From JASHVB01 sp963780805 (GTDB taxonomy: Bacteria > Pseudomonadota > Alphaproteobacteria > Acetobacterales > Acetobacteraceae), in the NCBI GenBank assembly GCA_963780805.1, contig CAWADP010000010.1, positions 1 through 64,000 of the forward strand: DNA of 64,000 bases, read 5' to 3'. The notes below the pieces were generated by a model that saw only the letters and a program-made list of their open reading frames with translations, ran no database searches and was not told where the DNA came from. A program made the translations under genes and the position numbers. Positions 16,433 through 25,302 of this stretch are shown here, piece after piece (position 1 is the first letter of the stretch; each line of letters starts with the position of its first letter).

Positions 16433-17398
16433 GTGTCTGTCCAAGAACAAATTGAGTTCTTTGAGTTGGTTAGCGGTGGCCCCTTGAACCCGTTGATTCT
16501 GCTCCCATTTTATGTCCCCTGCGCAATTTCGGGGCACCCGGATGTGGACCAAGGAGAACCGCGCTCGCTACGACCGCAGCGGGCTGCGCTATGAGAGCGA
16601 TCTGACCGATGAGGAGTGGGCGGAGATTGCGCCCTTGATCCCACCCGCCAAACCCGGCGGCAACAAGCGCACGGTCGAGCTGCGCGAGGTGGTCAACGGG
16701 CTGATGTACATCCTGAGCACAGGCTGCCAGTGGCGGGCGATCCCGAAGGGCCTTGCCGCACGCAGCACGATATACGACTACCTCGACCGCTGGAGTTGGG
16801 ACGGGACGCTGGAGCGGATCCATCACGCACTCTACGTCAAATGTCGGGAGCAGGCCTTGCGGGAGGCCAGCCCGACCGCGGCGATCATCGACGCCCAGAG
16901 CGTCAAGAGTGCCGAGAAGGGCGGTGCTCATATTGATCCGCACGGCTACGACGCCGGCAAGAAGGTCAAAGGCAAGAAGCGGCACGTTCTGGTTGATACG
17001 CAGGGGCTGGTTCAGCATGCCATCGTGACAGCCGCGGACGTCCAGGATCGCGACGGCGGCGCCTGGTTGCTGGGCACCTTATTCGGCCTGTATCCATTCC
17101 TGCTGAAGCTCTATGCCGACGGCGGGTACCAGGGACCCAAGTTCCGCAAGGCCATCAGGAAGGTGCTGGCAAATGTCCAGGTGGAGATCGTCAAGCGCTC
17201 GGACCAGGCCAAGGGTTTCGCAGTGTTGCCCAAACGCTGGGTGGTCGAGCGCACACTCGCCTGGCTGAACCGTTGCCGGCGCCTGAGCAAGGACTGGGAG
17301 AATCTGAACCACAAGGCGCGGGCTTTTCTGCTGATCGCCTCCATCCGCTTCATGGTCAGGAGGCTATGCCGCGCCTAGGAATGTTCCCGGACAAACTC
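16433..17398 (+). mobile_element. IS5 family insertion sequence (copy 2, different subgroup)
   Basis: Imperfect terminal repeats GTGTCTGTCC... and (reverse complement) GAGTTTGTCC... bound the transposase gene. Exact ends are uncertain because the flanks are themselves repetitive. Confidence 0.7.
16542..17378 (+). CDS. IS5 family transposase
   Basis: About 278 residues from ATG 16542. N-terminal RYESDLTDEEWAEIAPLIPPAKPGG is the typical opening of this IS5 branch. DDE residues lie in AAIIDAQSVKS, LYADGGYQG and VVERTLAWLNRCRRLSKDWE. The frame is intact and the element may be active. It is clearly different from the IS5 at 2691-3561, so two IS5 lineages coexist. Confidence 0.92.
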   Translation: MWTKENRARYDRSGLRYESDLTDEEWAEIAPLIPPAKPGGNKRTVELREVVNGLMYILSTGCQWRAIPKGLAARSTIYDYLDRWSWDGTLERIHHALYVKCREQALREASPTAAIIDAQSVKSAEKGGAHIDPHGYDAGKKVKGKKRHVLVDTQGLVQHAIVTAADVQDRDGGAWLLGTLFGLYPFLLKLYADGGYQGPKFRKAIRKVLANVQVEIVKRSDQAKGFAVLPKRWVVERTLAWLNRCRRLSKDWENLNHKARAFLLIASIRFMVRRLCRA

Positions 17399-17481
17399 TT
17401 ATGACAGTACGCGTCATGACAGTAAGCGTGGTGCGACTAACGCGTCGCTCGCGCCGACCAAAATACGCGCCCTCGCACCGA

Positions 17482-18438
17482 TCACGCCAAATGGCAAGCG
17501 ACGCGCCGGCCAGGATTGGCGGCCCGCAAGCCGGGCGGCTCCGTGGCACAGCGCGGCACGGCGTAAGGACAGCGGGTACGGAACGTACAGCCCGCCTCTT
17601 CCGCCGGCGTATCGCTCAAACTCCCCAGGATCGGCAGCGCCCCACGATCCTGCTCCACACGCGGCACCGGGACCGCCGCGATCAGCGCCCGCGTGTAGGG
17701 ATGCAGCGGCGCGGCGATCAGCGACGCGGTCGTGCCTTCCTCCACAATGCGGCCCAGGTACATCACCGCCGCGCGTTCGCAGACATAGCGGATCAGTGCC
17801 AGGTCGTGACTGATATAAATCGCCGCCAGCCCAAGGTCGTCGCGCGCCTCCCGCAGCAGATTCAAAATACCGGCCCGCACCGACACGTCCAGCATGGACA
17901 CCGGCTCGTCGGCGACGATCAGGCGCGGCCCCGGCAGCAGCGCCCGCGCGAGCACCACGCGCTGCAACTGCCCACCGGAAAGTTCATGCGGACGGCGGTC
18001 CAGCCACGCGGCCGTGGGGAGCAGGCGCACGCGCTGCATCGCGGCTTCGATCCGCGACGCATGTTCGTCGCGGGGGAAGCCGAAATTGCGCAATGGCTCA
18101 GTCAGCGAACGGCGGATGGTGAAGCGCGGGTTGAGCGCGTCGAACGGGTTCTGGAACACAAGCTGTGCGCGCGAGCGAAAATTCAGCAGTGCAGCGCCTT
18201 GGCGATCGGTGATGTCCTCGCCCAGGAAGCGGATGCGGCCGGCGCTCGGCTCCTCCAGGCGCAGCAGCAGCCGCGCGGTGGTGGTCTTGCCGCAGCCGGA
18301 TTCGCCGACAATGCCCAGCGCCTCGCCGGCGCGGACAGCGAGGCTGACCCCCTGCACCGCATGTATCGTGCGGCTGCGCAGGTGGAAGGTCTTGGCCAGC
18401 GCCTCGCCCGCGATGACCGGGACGGGCTGCGACGTCAT
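17482..18438 (-). CDS. Peptide/nickel-type ABC importer, second ATPase (DppF/OppF-like)
   Basis: 318 residues. Walker A GESGCGKTT, signature LSGGQLQRV, Walker B LIVADEPVSMLD and the H-loop SHDL are present. The C-terminal CTFRTRCPYAVPRC segment is the cysteine cluster typical of OppD/DppF-type ATPases. The start at 18438 overlaps the stop of the DppD-like gene as ATGA. It couples ATP hydrolysis to uptake through the permeases encoded at 19831-21766. Confidence 0.92.
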   Translation of the reverse strand: MTSQPVPVIAGEALAKTFHLRSRTIHAVQGVSLAVRAGEALGIVGESGCGKTTTARLLLRLEEPSAGRIRFLGEDITDRQGAALLNFRSRAQLVFQNPFDALNPRFTIRRSLTEPLRNFGFPRDEHASRIEAAMQRVRLLPTAAWLDRRPHELSGGQLQRVVLARALLPGPRLIVADEPVSMLDVSVRAGILNLLREARDDLGLAAIYISHDLALIRYVCERAAVMYLGRIVEEGTTASLIAAPLHPYTRALIAAVPVPRVEQDRGALPILGSLSDTPAEEAGCTFRTRCPYAVPRCATEPPGLRAANPGRRVACHLA

Positions 18439-19439
18439 GACGCCCAGGTGGCAGGCAGTATCGCACGTGCGCTCAACGCCGACGCGGAGTCGCTGCGCCA
18501 GCAGGCGGCGAGGTGGTCCGGCGCCACCGTTGCCAACGGCGGTGGGGCGTCGCGGCAGGCGGGTTCGGCGAAGGGACAACGCTCGGCGAAGCGGCAGCCG
18601 AGCGGCGGGGAGAGCAGCGAGGGCGGCGCGCCCTCGATCGGCACCAGCGAGGCGGCATCGTCGCGCAGGTCCGGGAAGGCATGGGTCAGGCCCATCGTAT
18701 AGGGGTGGAACGGCGCCTCCAGCACCGCCGTGACCGGACCGGATTCCACCACCTGCCCGGCATACATCACTGCCACGCGATCGCAGGCATAGGCGACCAC
18801 CGCCATGTCGTGCGTCACCAGGATCATCGCCAGCTTCAGCCGCTGCTGCATGTCGCGCAGCACGTCCAGCACCTGGCGCTGCACGATGACGTCTAGCGCG
18901 GTCACCGGCTCGTCGGCGATCACCAGCGCCGGCTCCAGCGCCAGCGCCAACGCAATGGACGCGCGCTGCCGCATGCCGCCACTGAACTGGTGTGGATAGT
19001 CGTGCAGGACGCGCGGATCGAGCCCGACCATGCGCAATAGGGCTTCCGCACGCTTCAGCGCGGCAGTATGCGAGAGGCCGCCGCGATCGCACAGCACCTC
19101 CAGCATCTGCGCGCGCAGCCGCTGCACCGGGTCGAGCGCATTCATCGCGGTCTGCGGCACGAATGCCATGCGGCGCCAGCGCAGAGGTCGGCGCTCGCGT
19201 TCGGGCAAGTGAACAAGGTCACGGCCCTCGAATACGATGCTGCCGCTGGCAACACGGCCGGTGGCGGGCAGCACGCCCATCAACGCTCGGCCGAGCGTTG
19301 ATTTGCCGCAGCCGCTCTCGCCGACCAAGCCGACGATGCTGCCGGCGGGGACTTCGAGATCGGCCCCGTCAACGGCGCGCACTGTGCCTTGCGTGGTGGT
19401 GTAGTGCACGTGCAGATCGCGGACGGAAAGGAGCGTCAT
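18435..19439 (-). CDS. Peptide/nickel-type ABC importer, first ATPase (DppD/OppD-like)
   Basis: 334 residues. Walker A GESGCGKST, signature FSGGMRQRA, Walker B LVIADEPVTALD, and the C-terminal cysteine region CRFAERCPFAEPAC that in relatives binds an iron-sulfur cluster. It forms the heterodimeric engine with the DppF-like protein. A 391-base gap separates it from the permease genes upstream and holds a dispersed repeat, which may weaken operon expression. Confidence 0.92.
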   Translation of the reverse strand: MTLLSVRDLHVHYTTTQGTVRAVDGADLEVPAGSIVGLVGESGCGKSTLGRALMGVLPATGRVASGSIVFEGRDLVHLPERERRPLRWRRMAFVPQTAMNALDPVQRLRAQMLEVLCDRGGLSHTAALKRAEALLRMVGLDPRVLHDYPHQFSGGMRQRASIALALALEPALVIADEPVTALDVIVQRQVLDVLRDMQQRLKLAMILVTHDMAVVAYACDRVAVMYAGQVVESGPVTAVLEAPFHPYTMGLTHAFPDLRDDAASLVPIEGAPPSLLSPPLGCRFAERCPFAEPACRDAPPPLATVAPDHLAACWRSDSASALSARAILPATWAS

Positions 19440-19521
19440 GTGACGCGTAGGCCGGTTTGGACCAGCACGTGCGATCGTGTCTCGCGGGCAAGGTCAGAAC
19501 AGGCCGCGGCATTGCAAGAAA

Positions 19522-19772
19522 TTGGAACCACAGATGCACGCAGATGCACGCAGATGCCGTCGAGGCGTCCCGATCTTTTCAGCGAGCCTCGGGCAACGGA
19601 TGGTTGTTTATGTTCTCTTGCGGCTCGCAGCATCGCATTATCGATGCGCCTGGCTACATAATAACTGGCAACGAAATAATCTATATGGTTAGTCCGTGCA
19701 TAGCCGCCGGCATAGCGCTCGGCACGGCGCATCTGGGTATATCTCTGTGCATCTGGGGTTGTAATTTGTTGC
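19522..19772. repeat. Dispersed inverted repeat with CAGATGCACG units
   Basis: Left end, 19522-19557, carries ACCACAGATG followed by two CACGCAGATG units. The right end, about 19730-19772, carries the inverted counterpart with GTGCATCTGGGGTTG. The interior contains no supported gene. It interrupts the peptide transporter operon between permease and ATPase genes. Related units occur at 44650-44695 and 47095-47135. Confidence 0.7.
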
Positions 19773-19830
19773 TTGAACCCGCCCATAGCGACATCCTGCC
19801 GAGACATCACGCCAAGCGACTTGTGCACCC

Positions 19831-20768
19831 TCATGACTCTGCCAACTTCGGGAACAGCAGCTTCTCCGAACCACGCGAAATAAAGAACCCGGCCAGCACC
19901 ATCAGCACGATCGCCGCTCCCGGCGGTGCGAACCAGTTCCACGCCCCGCGCCCCAGCGCCTGGTTGGCGTAGGCGTTCTGCAGCATCACGCCCCAACTGA
20001 TGCTGTCTGGATCGCCGAAGCCCAGGAAGCTGGCGGCGGCCTCGGCCAGGATCGCCCAGCCGATCGCCACCGACCCGTACAGCGCCGCCAGCGGCAGCAC
20101 CTGCGGTAGCACGTGCACGAACATGATCCGCCCGGTGGAGCACCCGGTGACGCGCGCGGCCTCCACCCAGGCTCGCTCGCGCAGCGACAGCACCTGGGCG
20201 CGGATCACGCGTGCGGTGTTCGGCCACAGCAGCAATGCGACAGTGACGATCACCACGCGCACGCCGGGACGTGGTCAGTGCGGCCAGCACCAGCATGAAG
20301 GGCAGGAACGGCAGGCCCAGCACGATGTCGGCGATGCGGGTAATGACCTTGTCGGTCCAGCCGCCAAGGTAGCCGGCCAGCAATCCAAGCAGCGGTGCCG
20401 ATCGCCACCACGGCAATCGCGGCGGTCAACCCAACCTCCAAAGCCGCGCGGGCGCCGTAGACGAGCTGGCTGAACACGTCGTAGCCACCCGCGGTGGTGC
20501 CCAGCCAGTGTGCGCGCGAGATTGGCAGGTAGCGGGCGATGCGATGGCCTTCCCGCAGCATGGCGCGCGGGTCATAGGGGGCGAGCTGTGGCGCGAACAC
20601 CGCGGCGATGGCGATGACGACGTAGATCGCCGCGCCCACGGCGGCGAATGGTTCGTGCTGGAAGAAGCGCAGGGACCGCAGGACGGCCGTTATCGCCGCG
20701 GTCGCGGGCGCACGGGCCGCATGGGTCCCCGCTTGCGCGCGGAGGACGTTGGTCACGGAATGATCCAT
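19831..20768 (-). pseudogene. Peptide/nickel-type ABC permease (DppC-like), two frameshifts
   Basis: Reads as one DppC-type protein across three frames. From ATG 20768 the first frame runs through FFQHEPFAAVGAAIYVVIAI (membrane segment) and DPRAMLREGHRIARYLP to VGLTAAIAVVAIGTA. The second frame, from about 20395, gives LLGLLAGYLGGW and ITRIADIVLGLPFLP. The third, from about 20265, gives VVIVTVALLLWPNTARVIRAQVLSLRERAWVEAARVTG, the EAA loop that contacts the ATPases. The two breaks, near 20395-20405 and 20262-20275, are each explained by a one- or two-base indel. The rest of the operon is intact, so a sequencing error is possible. Confidence 0.85.
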
Positions 20769-20785
20769 GCGGGCCGTCTCCGCCT

Positions 20786-21766
20786 TCAGCGCCGCGCGCC
20801 GACGGAAACGCGCGGATCGAGCAATGCGTAGACCAGGTCGGCGACAGTGTTCATAGCCACCAGCACGAAGGCGATCACGATGAAGGCTCCTTGCGCCACG
20901 GGATAGTCGGCGCCTTGCACGGCCTGTACCAGCACGCGGCCGATGCCGGGCCAGGCGAACACGGTCTCGATCACCACGTTGCCGCCGATGCTGGCACCGA
21001 GGCCGAGCGCGAACGCGGTCACCACCGGCAGCAGTGCGTTGCGCGCGGCGTGCCGCATCACGATGGACCAGCGCGACAGGCCCTTCATGCGGGCCATGAC
21101 GATGAACTCGTCGTTCAGTACCTCCAGCATGGTTGCGCGCATCAGCAGCAGTGGCAGGCCTTGCAGGAACAGGGTCAAAGTCAGCGCGGGCAGGCAAAGG
21201 TGCCACCAGAAATCCGCCGACAGCAGCCGCACGCCTAGCGAGCCGAGCGTGCCTCCGGGGCTGACCGCGCCATCGGTCGGAAACCAGCCGAGCTGGAAGG
21301 CGAACAGGGCCAGGACCAGCATGCCGAGCCAGAATTCCGGGGCGGCGCGGGTGGCGAGGGCGGCGGGAATGGCGACGGCCTCGGCCGGGCTGCCGCGATG
21401 GAAGGCGAGGAACGCGCCGGCGACAATGCCGAACGCGTAGGCAAGGCAGAGCGACACCAGCGTCAGCACGATCGTGTTCGGCAGTGCGGCCCATAGGATG
21501 TGCGAGACGGGCTCGTTCTGCAGGAACGACACGCCGAAATCACCGTGCGCGAGCTGGCCGAGATAAATCAGGTATTGCTGCCACAGCGGCTTATCGAGGC
21601 CGAAGTTATGGAGCAGGGCGAGACGGGTCTCTTCGGTGAAGCTGGGGGAGAGGAAATTCAGCGTCGGATCGCCGGGCATCAGGCGGAACAAGAGGAACGT
21701 CAGGGTGGTGACCGCCCACAGGACGAGCACCAGATGGCCGAGGCGATCGAGGATGAAGCGGGTCAT
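20786..21766 (-). CDS. Peptide/nickel-type ABC permease (DppB-like)
   Basis: 326 residues with six predicted membrane segments. The N-terminus RLGHLVLVLWAVTTLTFLLFRLMPGDP is the DppB signature, and the EAA loop is RATMLEVLNDEFIVMARMKGLS. The end, LVYALLDPRVSVGARR, is the standard C-terminus of the family. It pairs with the DppC-like permease. The gap of 17 bases to the DppC start supports one transcript. Confidence 0.93.
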   Translation of the reverse strand: MTRFILDRLGHLVLVLWAVTTLTFLLFRLMPGDPTLNFLSPSFTEETRLALLHNFGLDKPLWQQYLIYLGQLAHGDFGVSFLQNEPVSHILWAALPNTIVLTLVSLCLAYAFGIVAGAFLAFHRGSPAEAVAIPAALATRAAPEFWLGMLVLALFAFQLGWFPTDGAVSPGGTLGSLGVRLLSADFWWHLCLPALTLTLFLQGLPLLLMRATMLEVLNDEFIVMARMKGLSRWSIVMRHAARNALLPVVTAFALGLGASIGGNVVIETVFAWPGIGRVLVQAVQGADYPVAQGAFIVIAFVLVAMNTVADLVYALLDPRVSVGARR

Positions 21767-21802
21767 GTGATAGTGATTGGGGGATGACGCAGACTGGACA
21801 GA

Positions 21803-21862
21803 GACACCCCGTCCCCCCAGCCCCCTCCCTCCCAGCCCCCTCCCTCAAGGGGATGGGGTGTC
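21803..21862. terminator. Inverted repeat between substrate-binding and permease genes
   Basis: GACACCCCGTCCCC at 21803-21816 pairs with GGGGATGGGGTGTC at 21849-21862 (one mismatch). Between two genes of one operon it may act as an mRNA stabiliser or partial terminator, giving more binding protein than permease. Confidence 0.5.
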
Positions 21863-21881
21863 TTTCTTCTGCCGTTCGAAG

Positions 21882-23546
21882 TCACTGGTAGACTCCGGTC
21901 GTCTCCCTCACACCCGCCGGATAGTGCAGCTTGCCGCCCACCACGACATAGCCGGCCTTCACCAGGATTGCCTTCGCCCCGGCCAGGTCGCCGCCGGGCA
22001 CGCGGTCGGTGATCCCCTTGTCGTGCCATACCGCGAGCGCCGACGAGATCCACGAATTGGCCGGCTCTGCCGCGCCGCCCCAGGCGTCCTCGGCAAGCAG
22101 CTTGCGGTCGATCACCGCCGACAGCGCCTCGCGGAAGGCAACGTCCTGGAACGGCGGACGGCGTTCATTATAGGCGATGAACTTGAACCCGAGGTCCAGC
22201 GCCTTGCTCTCCACGATGTTTGGATCGGACTTCGCCAGGTCGTCCAGAAGCTGCGGATCACCGGTGTAGTCAGCCAGGAAGTTGATCTCGCCGCTCTTCA
22301 ATGCGCCAAGCGATGCCGCGATATTGGGCATGATGCGCATGATCCAGCGGTGCATCTTCGGGTGGCTCCAGTGCTGCGGGTTCGCCTCCAGCACGATCTC
22401 CTGGTTCAGCGAGGCGCGGACGATCGTGAACGGGCCGGAGCTGACCGGATGTTCCTCCTGGATGCTCTCCGAGGTCTGCGGCGTGCCCTTCAGCTTGTCG
22501 AAGATCGGCGCCCAGACGTGCTTCGGCGCCAGGTTCAGCTTCGACAGCGAGCTGACCAGGAACGCCGCGTCCGGGTGCTTCAGCTTGATGGTCAGCGCGT
22601 CGGGACCAGGGACCTCGACGCTGGCGATGTTGCGGACGAACGGTTTGTACATCGGCGCCTTGTCGCCGATATCGGGCGCGGTCAGGCTGAACGCGGCGTC
22701 CTCGATCGTCACCGGCTGGCCGTCGCTCCACATCATGCCGTGGCGCAGGGTGATGGTGACGGTCGTTGCGTCAGGCCGGTCCACCTTCTCCGCTGCCCAG
22801 GGGTGCGGCAGACCATCGGTGCCGACGCGCATCAGCCGGTCCCATACTATCTCCGCAGCCCACGAGCCCTGCTGCCCGGAGATGTTGAACGGATTGAGGT
22901 TGGTCGGCGGCGCCACCGAATTGAGGATCACGTCACGCTGTGCGCCGAGCGGGCGAATGTTGATCCACGTCCAGGTGTTGCGGATGCCGATGCCGGCCTG
23001 TGAGATCATGCTGGCCGGGTCCCAAACGGTCTTGTTGTAGGCGACGACGTTATAAGGATCGACCTCGAAGCCATAGGGCTGGTCGTGATTGATCAGCTCC
23101 TGCGCCTGGATGAGCAGCGCCTTGCGCTTGGTGAGGTCGAGTTCCTCGCGTTGCTCCTGTGCCAGCGTGTCGTAGGTGGGGTTCTTGTAGCCGACGAAGT
23201 CGTAGCCGTTGGCGGCGTTGGCGGAGACGAACAGGTTATAGGTGAGTTCGTCGGGATCGCTGCGCTCGGGGCGGCCGACCATCTGCCAAGTGGTGCAGTC
23301 CCAGCGCTGGCGTTGGTACCAGATGACCTGGTTGTACTCCTGGCCTGGCAGCGGACGGACTGTCACCGTCAGCCCCAGCTTGCGCCAGGCGTCGGCAATG
23401 ATCTGCGCGGCTTGGTATTCCTGCGGTGCCGCGGCCTCGGGCTGGCTCAACAGCGTGACAGGGCGAATGGCGTCGCCGGCCTGTTGGGCAGACGCGGCGA
23501 ACGCAGGCAGCACCGTCAATCCAACGGCCAGCAGAAATCGCTTCAT
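21882..23546 (-). CDS. Periplasmic solute-binding protein, family 5 (peptide/nickel type)
   Basis: 554 residues with a signal peptide (MKRFLLAVGLTVLPAFAASAQ). The body shows family 5 features: TNLNPFNISGQQG, PWAAEKVDRPDATTVTITLRHGMMWSDGQPVTIEDAAFSL, and GPFTIVRASLNQEIVLEANPQHW. The family binds peptides, opines, nickel or oligosaccharides, and the ligand is not evident here. First gene of the importer operon running to 17482. Confidence 0.93.
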   Translation of the reverse strand: MKRFLLAVGLTVLPAFAASAQQAGDAIRPVTLLSQPEAAAPQEYQAAQIIADAWRKLGLTVTVRPLPGQEYNQVIWYQRQRWDCTTWQMVGRPERSDPDELTYNLFVSANAANGYDFVGYKNPTYDTLAQEQREELDLTKRKALLIQAQELINHDQPYGFEVDPYNVVAYNKTVWDPASMISQAGIGIRNTWTWINIRPLGAQRDVILNSVAPPTNLNPFNISGQQGSWAAEIVWDRLMRVGTDGLPHPWAAEKVDRPDATTVTITLRHGMMWSDGQPVTIEDAAFSLTAPDIGDKAPMYKPFVRNIASVEVPGPDALTIKLKHPDAAFLVSSLSKLNLAPKHVWAPIFDKLKGTPQTSESIQEEHPVSSGPFTIVRASLNQEIVLEANPQHWSHPKMHRWIMRIMPNIAASLGALKSGEINFLADYTGDPQLLDDLAKSDPNIVESKALDLGFKFIAYNERRPPFQDVAFREALSAVIDRKLLAEDAWGGAAEPANSWISSALAVWHDKGITDRVPGGDLAGAKAILVKAGYVVVGGKLHYPAGVRETTGVYQ

Positions 23547-23714
23547 CTCTCCACCCCGGATGCTTCCCTGTTCCGGGCATTCAATGCTGCGGCGCGGAAA
23601 GGTTCAAGGGCGATGTTGCGCCGGGACCGACCGCCGCGCGCAAACCGGCCGAAGTGCGGAACAGGGAAGCGCATCCCGCCAGCGCGATAGCGGAATGTCC
23701 TTCGCTGTTCCGCC

Positions 23715-24056
23715 CTACACTTTCTCCGCGCGGAACCGACCGATCTCGAGCGCGGCGAAGAAGTCCGCGGTTTGCTCCGCCTTCGCAGTTTCCAACGGGA
23801 TACCGGTAGCGTCGGCGATGCGGGTGATGCCGTCGAAAGCACCGATGACCGCCGTCGCATCGATCATGGCCGCCAGCCCCAGCGAGGCCCGCACTGCCGC
23901 GCGCGCCTGCACCAGCGCGTCCGCATCGCGGCCCAGCGCGGCATCGACCAGCGCCAGCAGTGCCTCGCCGCCGGCCACGCCAGTCGCCGTGGCGCCGTCC
24001 ATCACGCCATCCAGCGCGTAGTCCCGACTGTCATGCTGGCCACTCGCACGGAGCAA
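23715..24056 (-). CDS. Small hypothetical protein next to an AhpD-like gene
   Basis: About 113 residues from a TTG at 24056; a later ATG at 24002 would give 95. It is rich in Ala and Asp and helical. It follows the AhpD-like gene after 18 bases and is probably co-transcribed. The ITRIADATGIPLETAK segment resembles the C-terminal part of AhpD-like proteins, so the pair may be a split or partner arrangement. Family not certain. Confidence 0.5.
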   Translation of the reverse strand: MLRASGQHDSRDYALDGVMDGATATGVAGGEALLALVDAALGRDADALVQARAAVRASLGLAAMIDATAVIGAFDGITRIADATGIPLETAKAEQTADFFAALEIGRFRAEKV

Positions 24057-24074
24057 GGCCGCGTGACTTACCGT

Positions 24075-24839
24075 TCAATATTCACAACGGTTCAGCGCAG
24101 CGACGCGAGCGGCGAGCAGCTCGATCTGCGGATGCGTCACCGCGCGGTACTCGCGGGCGAAGTCACGCATCTCGCGGGAGGACTGGTACATTGCCTCCAG
24201 CAGGTCCCACCAATGCATCATGCCGTGCGGCACCAGGCTGAGAGCGCGCTGGATGTTGGCACCGTAACGTTCACGCGGGCCAGGGTGCTCGCGATAGAGA
24301 TCGGGGTCGTCCGGCGTGACGTCTTCCGGCGCCAGGGTAGCGACCCAGCACAAGCCGGGACGCGCATTGCGTGGCCGATAGTGTGTGGGCTCGCCGCCGG
24401 CCGGCGAGGGCAGCGCCAAGGGCTCCAGCCCGGCGGCATGGCGGAAGGTATCGACCGCCGTCACTACCCCTACGACGGCGACCAACTCGACATAGGATTC
24501 CTCGGAAAGTCCGTTGTCGCGCAGCCGCTGGAACCAGGTCTCGCCGAGCCGGCCGGGATCGGTGCGGATGCGATGGATGGCCTCCGCCGCGGCGTCGGTC
24601 AGCGATGACTCCAGTCGTTCATGCGCGCCGGCCACCGCGAGCGGCGACAGTGCCGCAGCACGCGCGGCACAAAAGGAGCAATTGTTCGCATGCCGGGTCT
24701 CGGCGGCGATAGCTATGCGTTCAGCCCCGGACCACCACGTGCCGGGGGCTGCCAGGCGTTGCCAGGCCTGCGTCTGCGCGGTTGCCAGATCCTCGCGAAT
24801 CATGCCTTCAGGTCCATTGGTAGGTTGGAAACGTTGCAT
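24075..24839 (-). CDS. AhpD-like / carboxymuconolactone decarboxylase-fold protein
   Basis: 254 residues (242 if started at the ATG at 24803). Contains CSFCAARAAALSP near residue 55, a Cys-x-x-Cys pair, and the SEESYVELVAVVGVVTAVDTFRHAAGL helix block common in alkylhydroperoxidase-like proteins. Such proteins reduce peroxides or act as small oxidoreductases. It is followed closely by a small partner gene. Confidence 0.75.
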   Translation of the reverse strand: MQRFQPTNGPEGMIREDLATAQTQAWQRLAAPGTWWSGAERIAIAAETRHANNCSFCAARAAALSPLAVAGAHERLESSLTDAAAEAIHRIRTDPGRLGETWFQRLRDNGLSEESYVELVAVVGVVTAVDTFRHAAGLEPLALPSPAGGEPTHYRPRNARPGLCWVATLAPEDVTPDDPDLYREHPGPRERYGANIQRALSLVPHGMMHWWDLLEAMYQSSREMRDFAREYRAVTHPQIELLAARVAALNRCEY

Positions 24840-24986
24840 GCTGCGGTGCGGCTCGTCAATGCGTAACCGTGCCAGGCAAGGGCGAACGCATTTGAATCGC
24901 CGGATGGCATCGTTTGCCGGGACAGTCCACCCAGCGCTGGTGCCGGCTAAGCCGTAGCGGAGGATTCAAATGCTAAGCCGGGCAGC

Positions 24987-25170
24987 GCCGGTGCGTCGGG
25001 CGGATGGCAAATTTATCGCAGAGGAAGCGGAGGCGGCAGAGAGCGTTGAGAAGAAGCAACGAATGCCCTTATGAATGTCGGCACCCATGTCGATTTGAAA
25101 TCTTCGATAGATGCTGCTCTGCGCCTCCACATCCTCTGTGATAAATTTGCCAGCCATCCGCCGCACCGGC
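24987..25170. repeat. Dispersed palindromic repeat, copy B
   Basis: Arms at 24987-25041 and 25117-25170 are inverted copies, each with GGCAAATTTATC followed by CAGAGGAAGCGGAGG-like sequence. It matches copy A at 10490-10680 in arm sequence and overall size, while the spacers differ. No gene is supported in the 463-base gap 24840-25302. A shorter inverted pair GCATTTGAATC / GATTCAAATGC lies at 24889-24899 and 24963-24973. Confidence 0.8.
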
Positions 25171-25302
25171 CCGACATTTCAGGCCGGTGCTGCCGCCGAA
25201 GACGCGTTTCTTCTTGCCTTCGAGTCTTCGTGATGAAATCTTGCTTACTTACTTGCCGGCGCGCGGGCGACATGCCTGCCAAGCCTCCCCGATCTGAATA
25301 AA

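Larger units (their letters stand above)
16383..17450. repeat. 15-bp tandem repeat array split by an IS5 element
   Basis: Left part: units at 16383-16397, 16398-16412 and 16413-16427, then a partial unit. Right part: a partial unit from 17399, then 17406-17420, 17421-17435 and 17436-17450. The unit resembles AGTGCGCGTCATGAC with substitutions. The IS5 element occupies the middle. The array lies between the monooxygenase gene and the transporter operon. Confidence 0.75.

Noticed and set aside
17401..18702. Plus-strand open frame opposite the transporter ATPase genes
   Set aside because: Antisense shadow; the minus strand carries intact ABC ATPase motifs.
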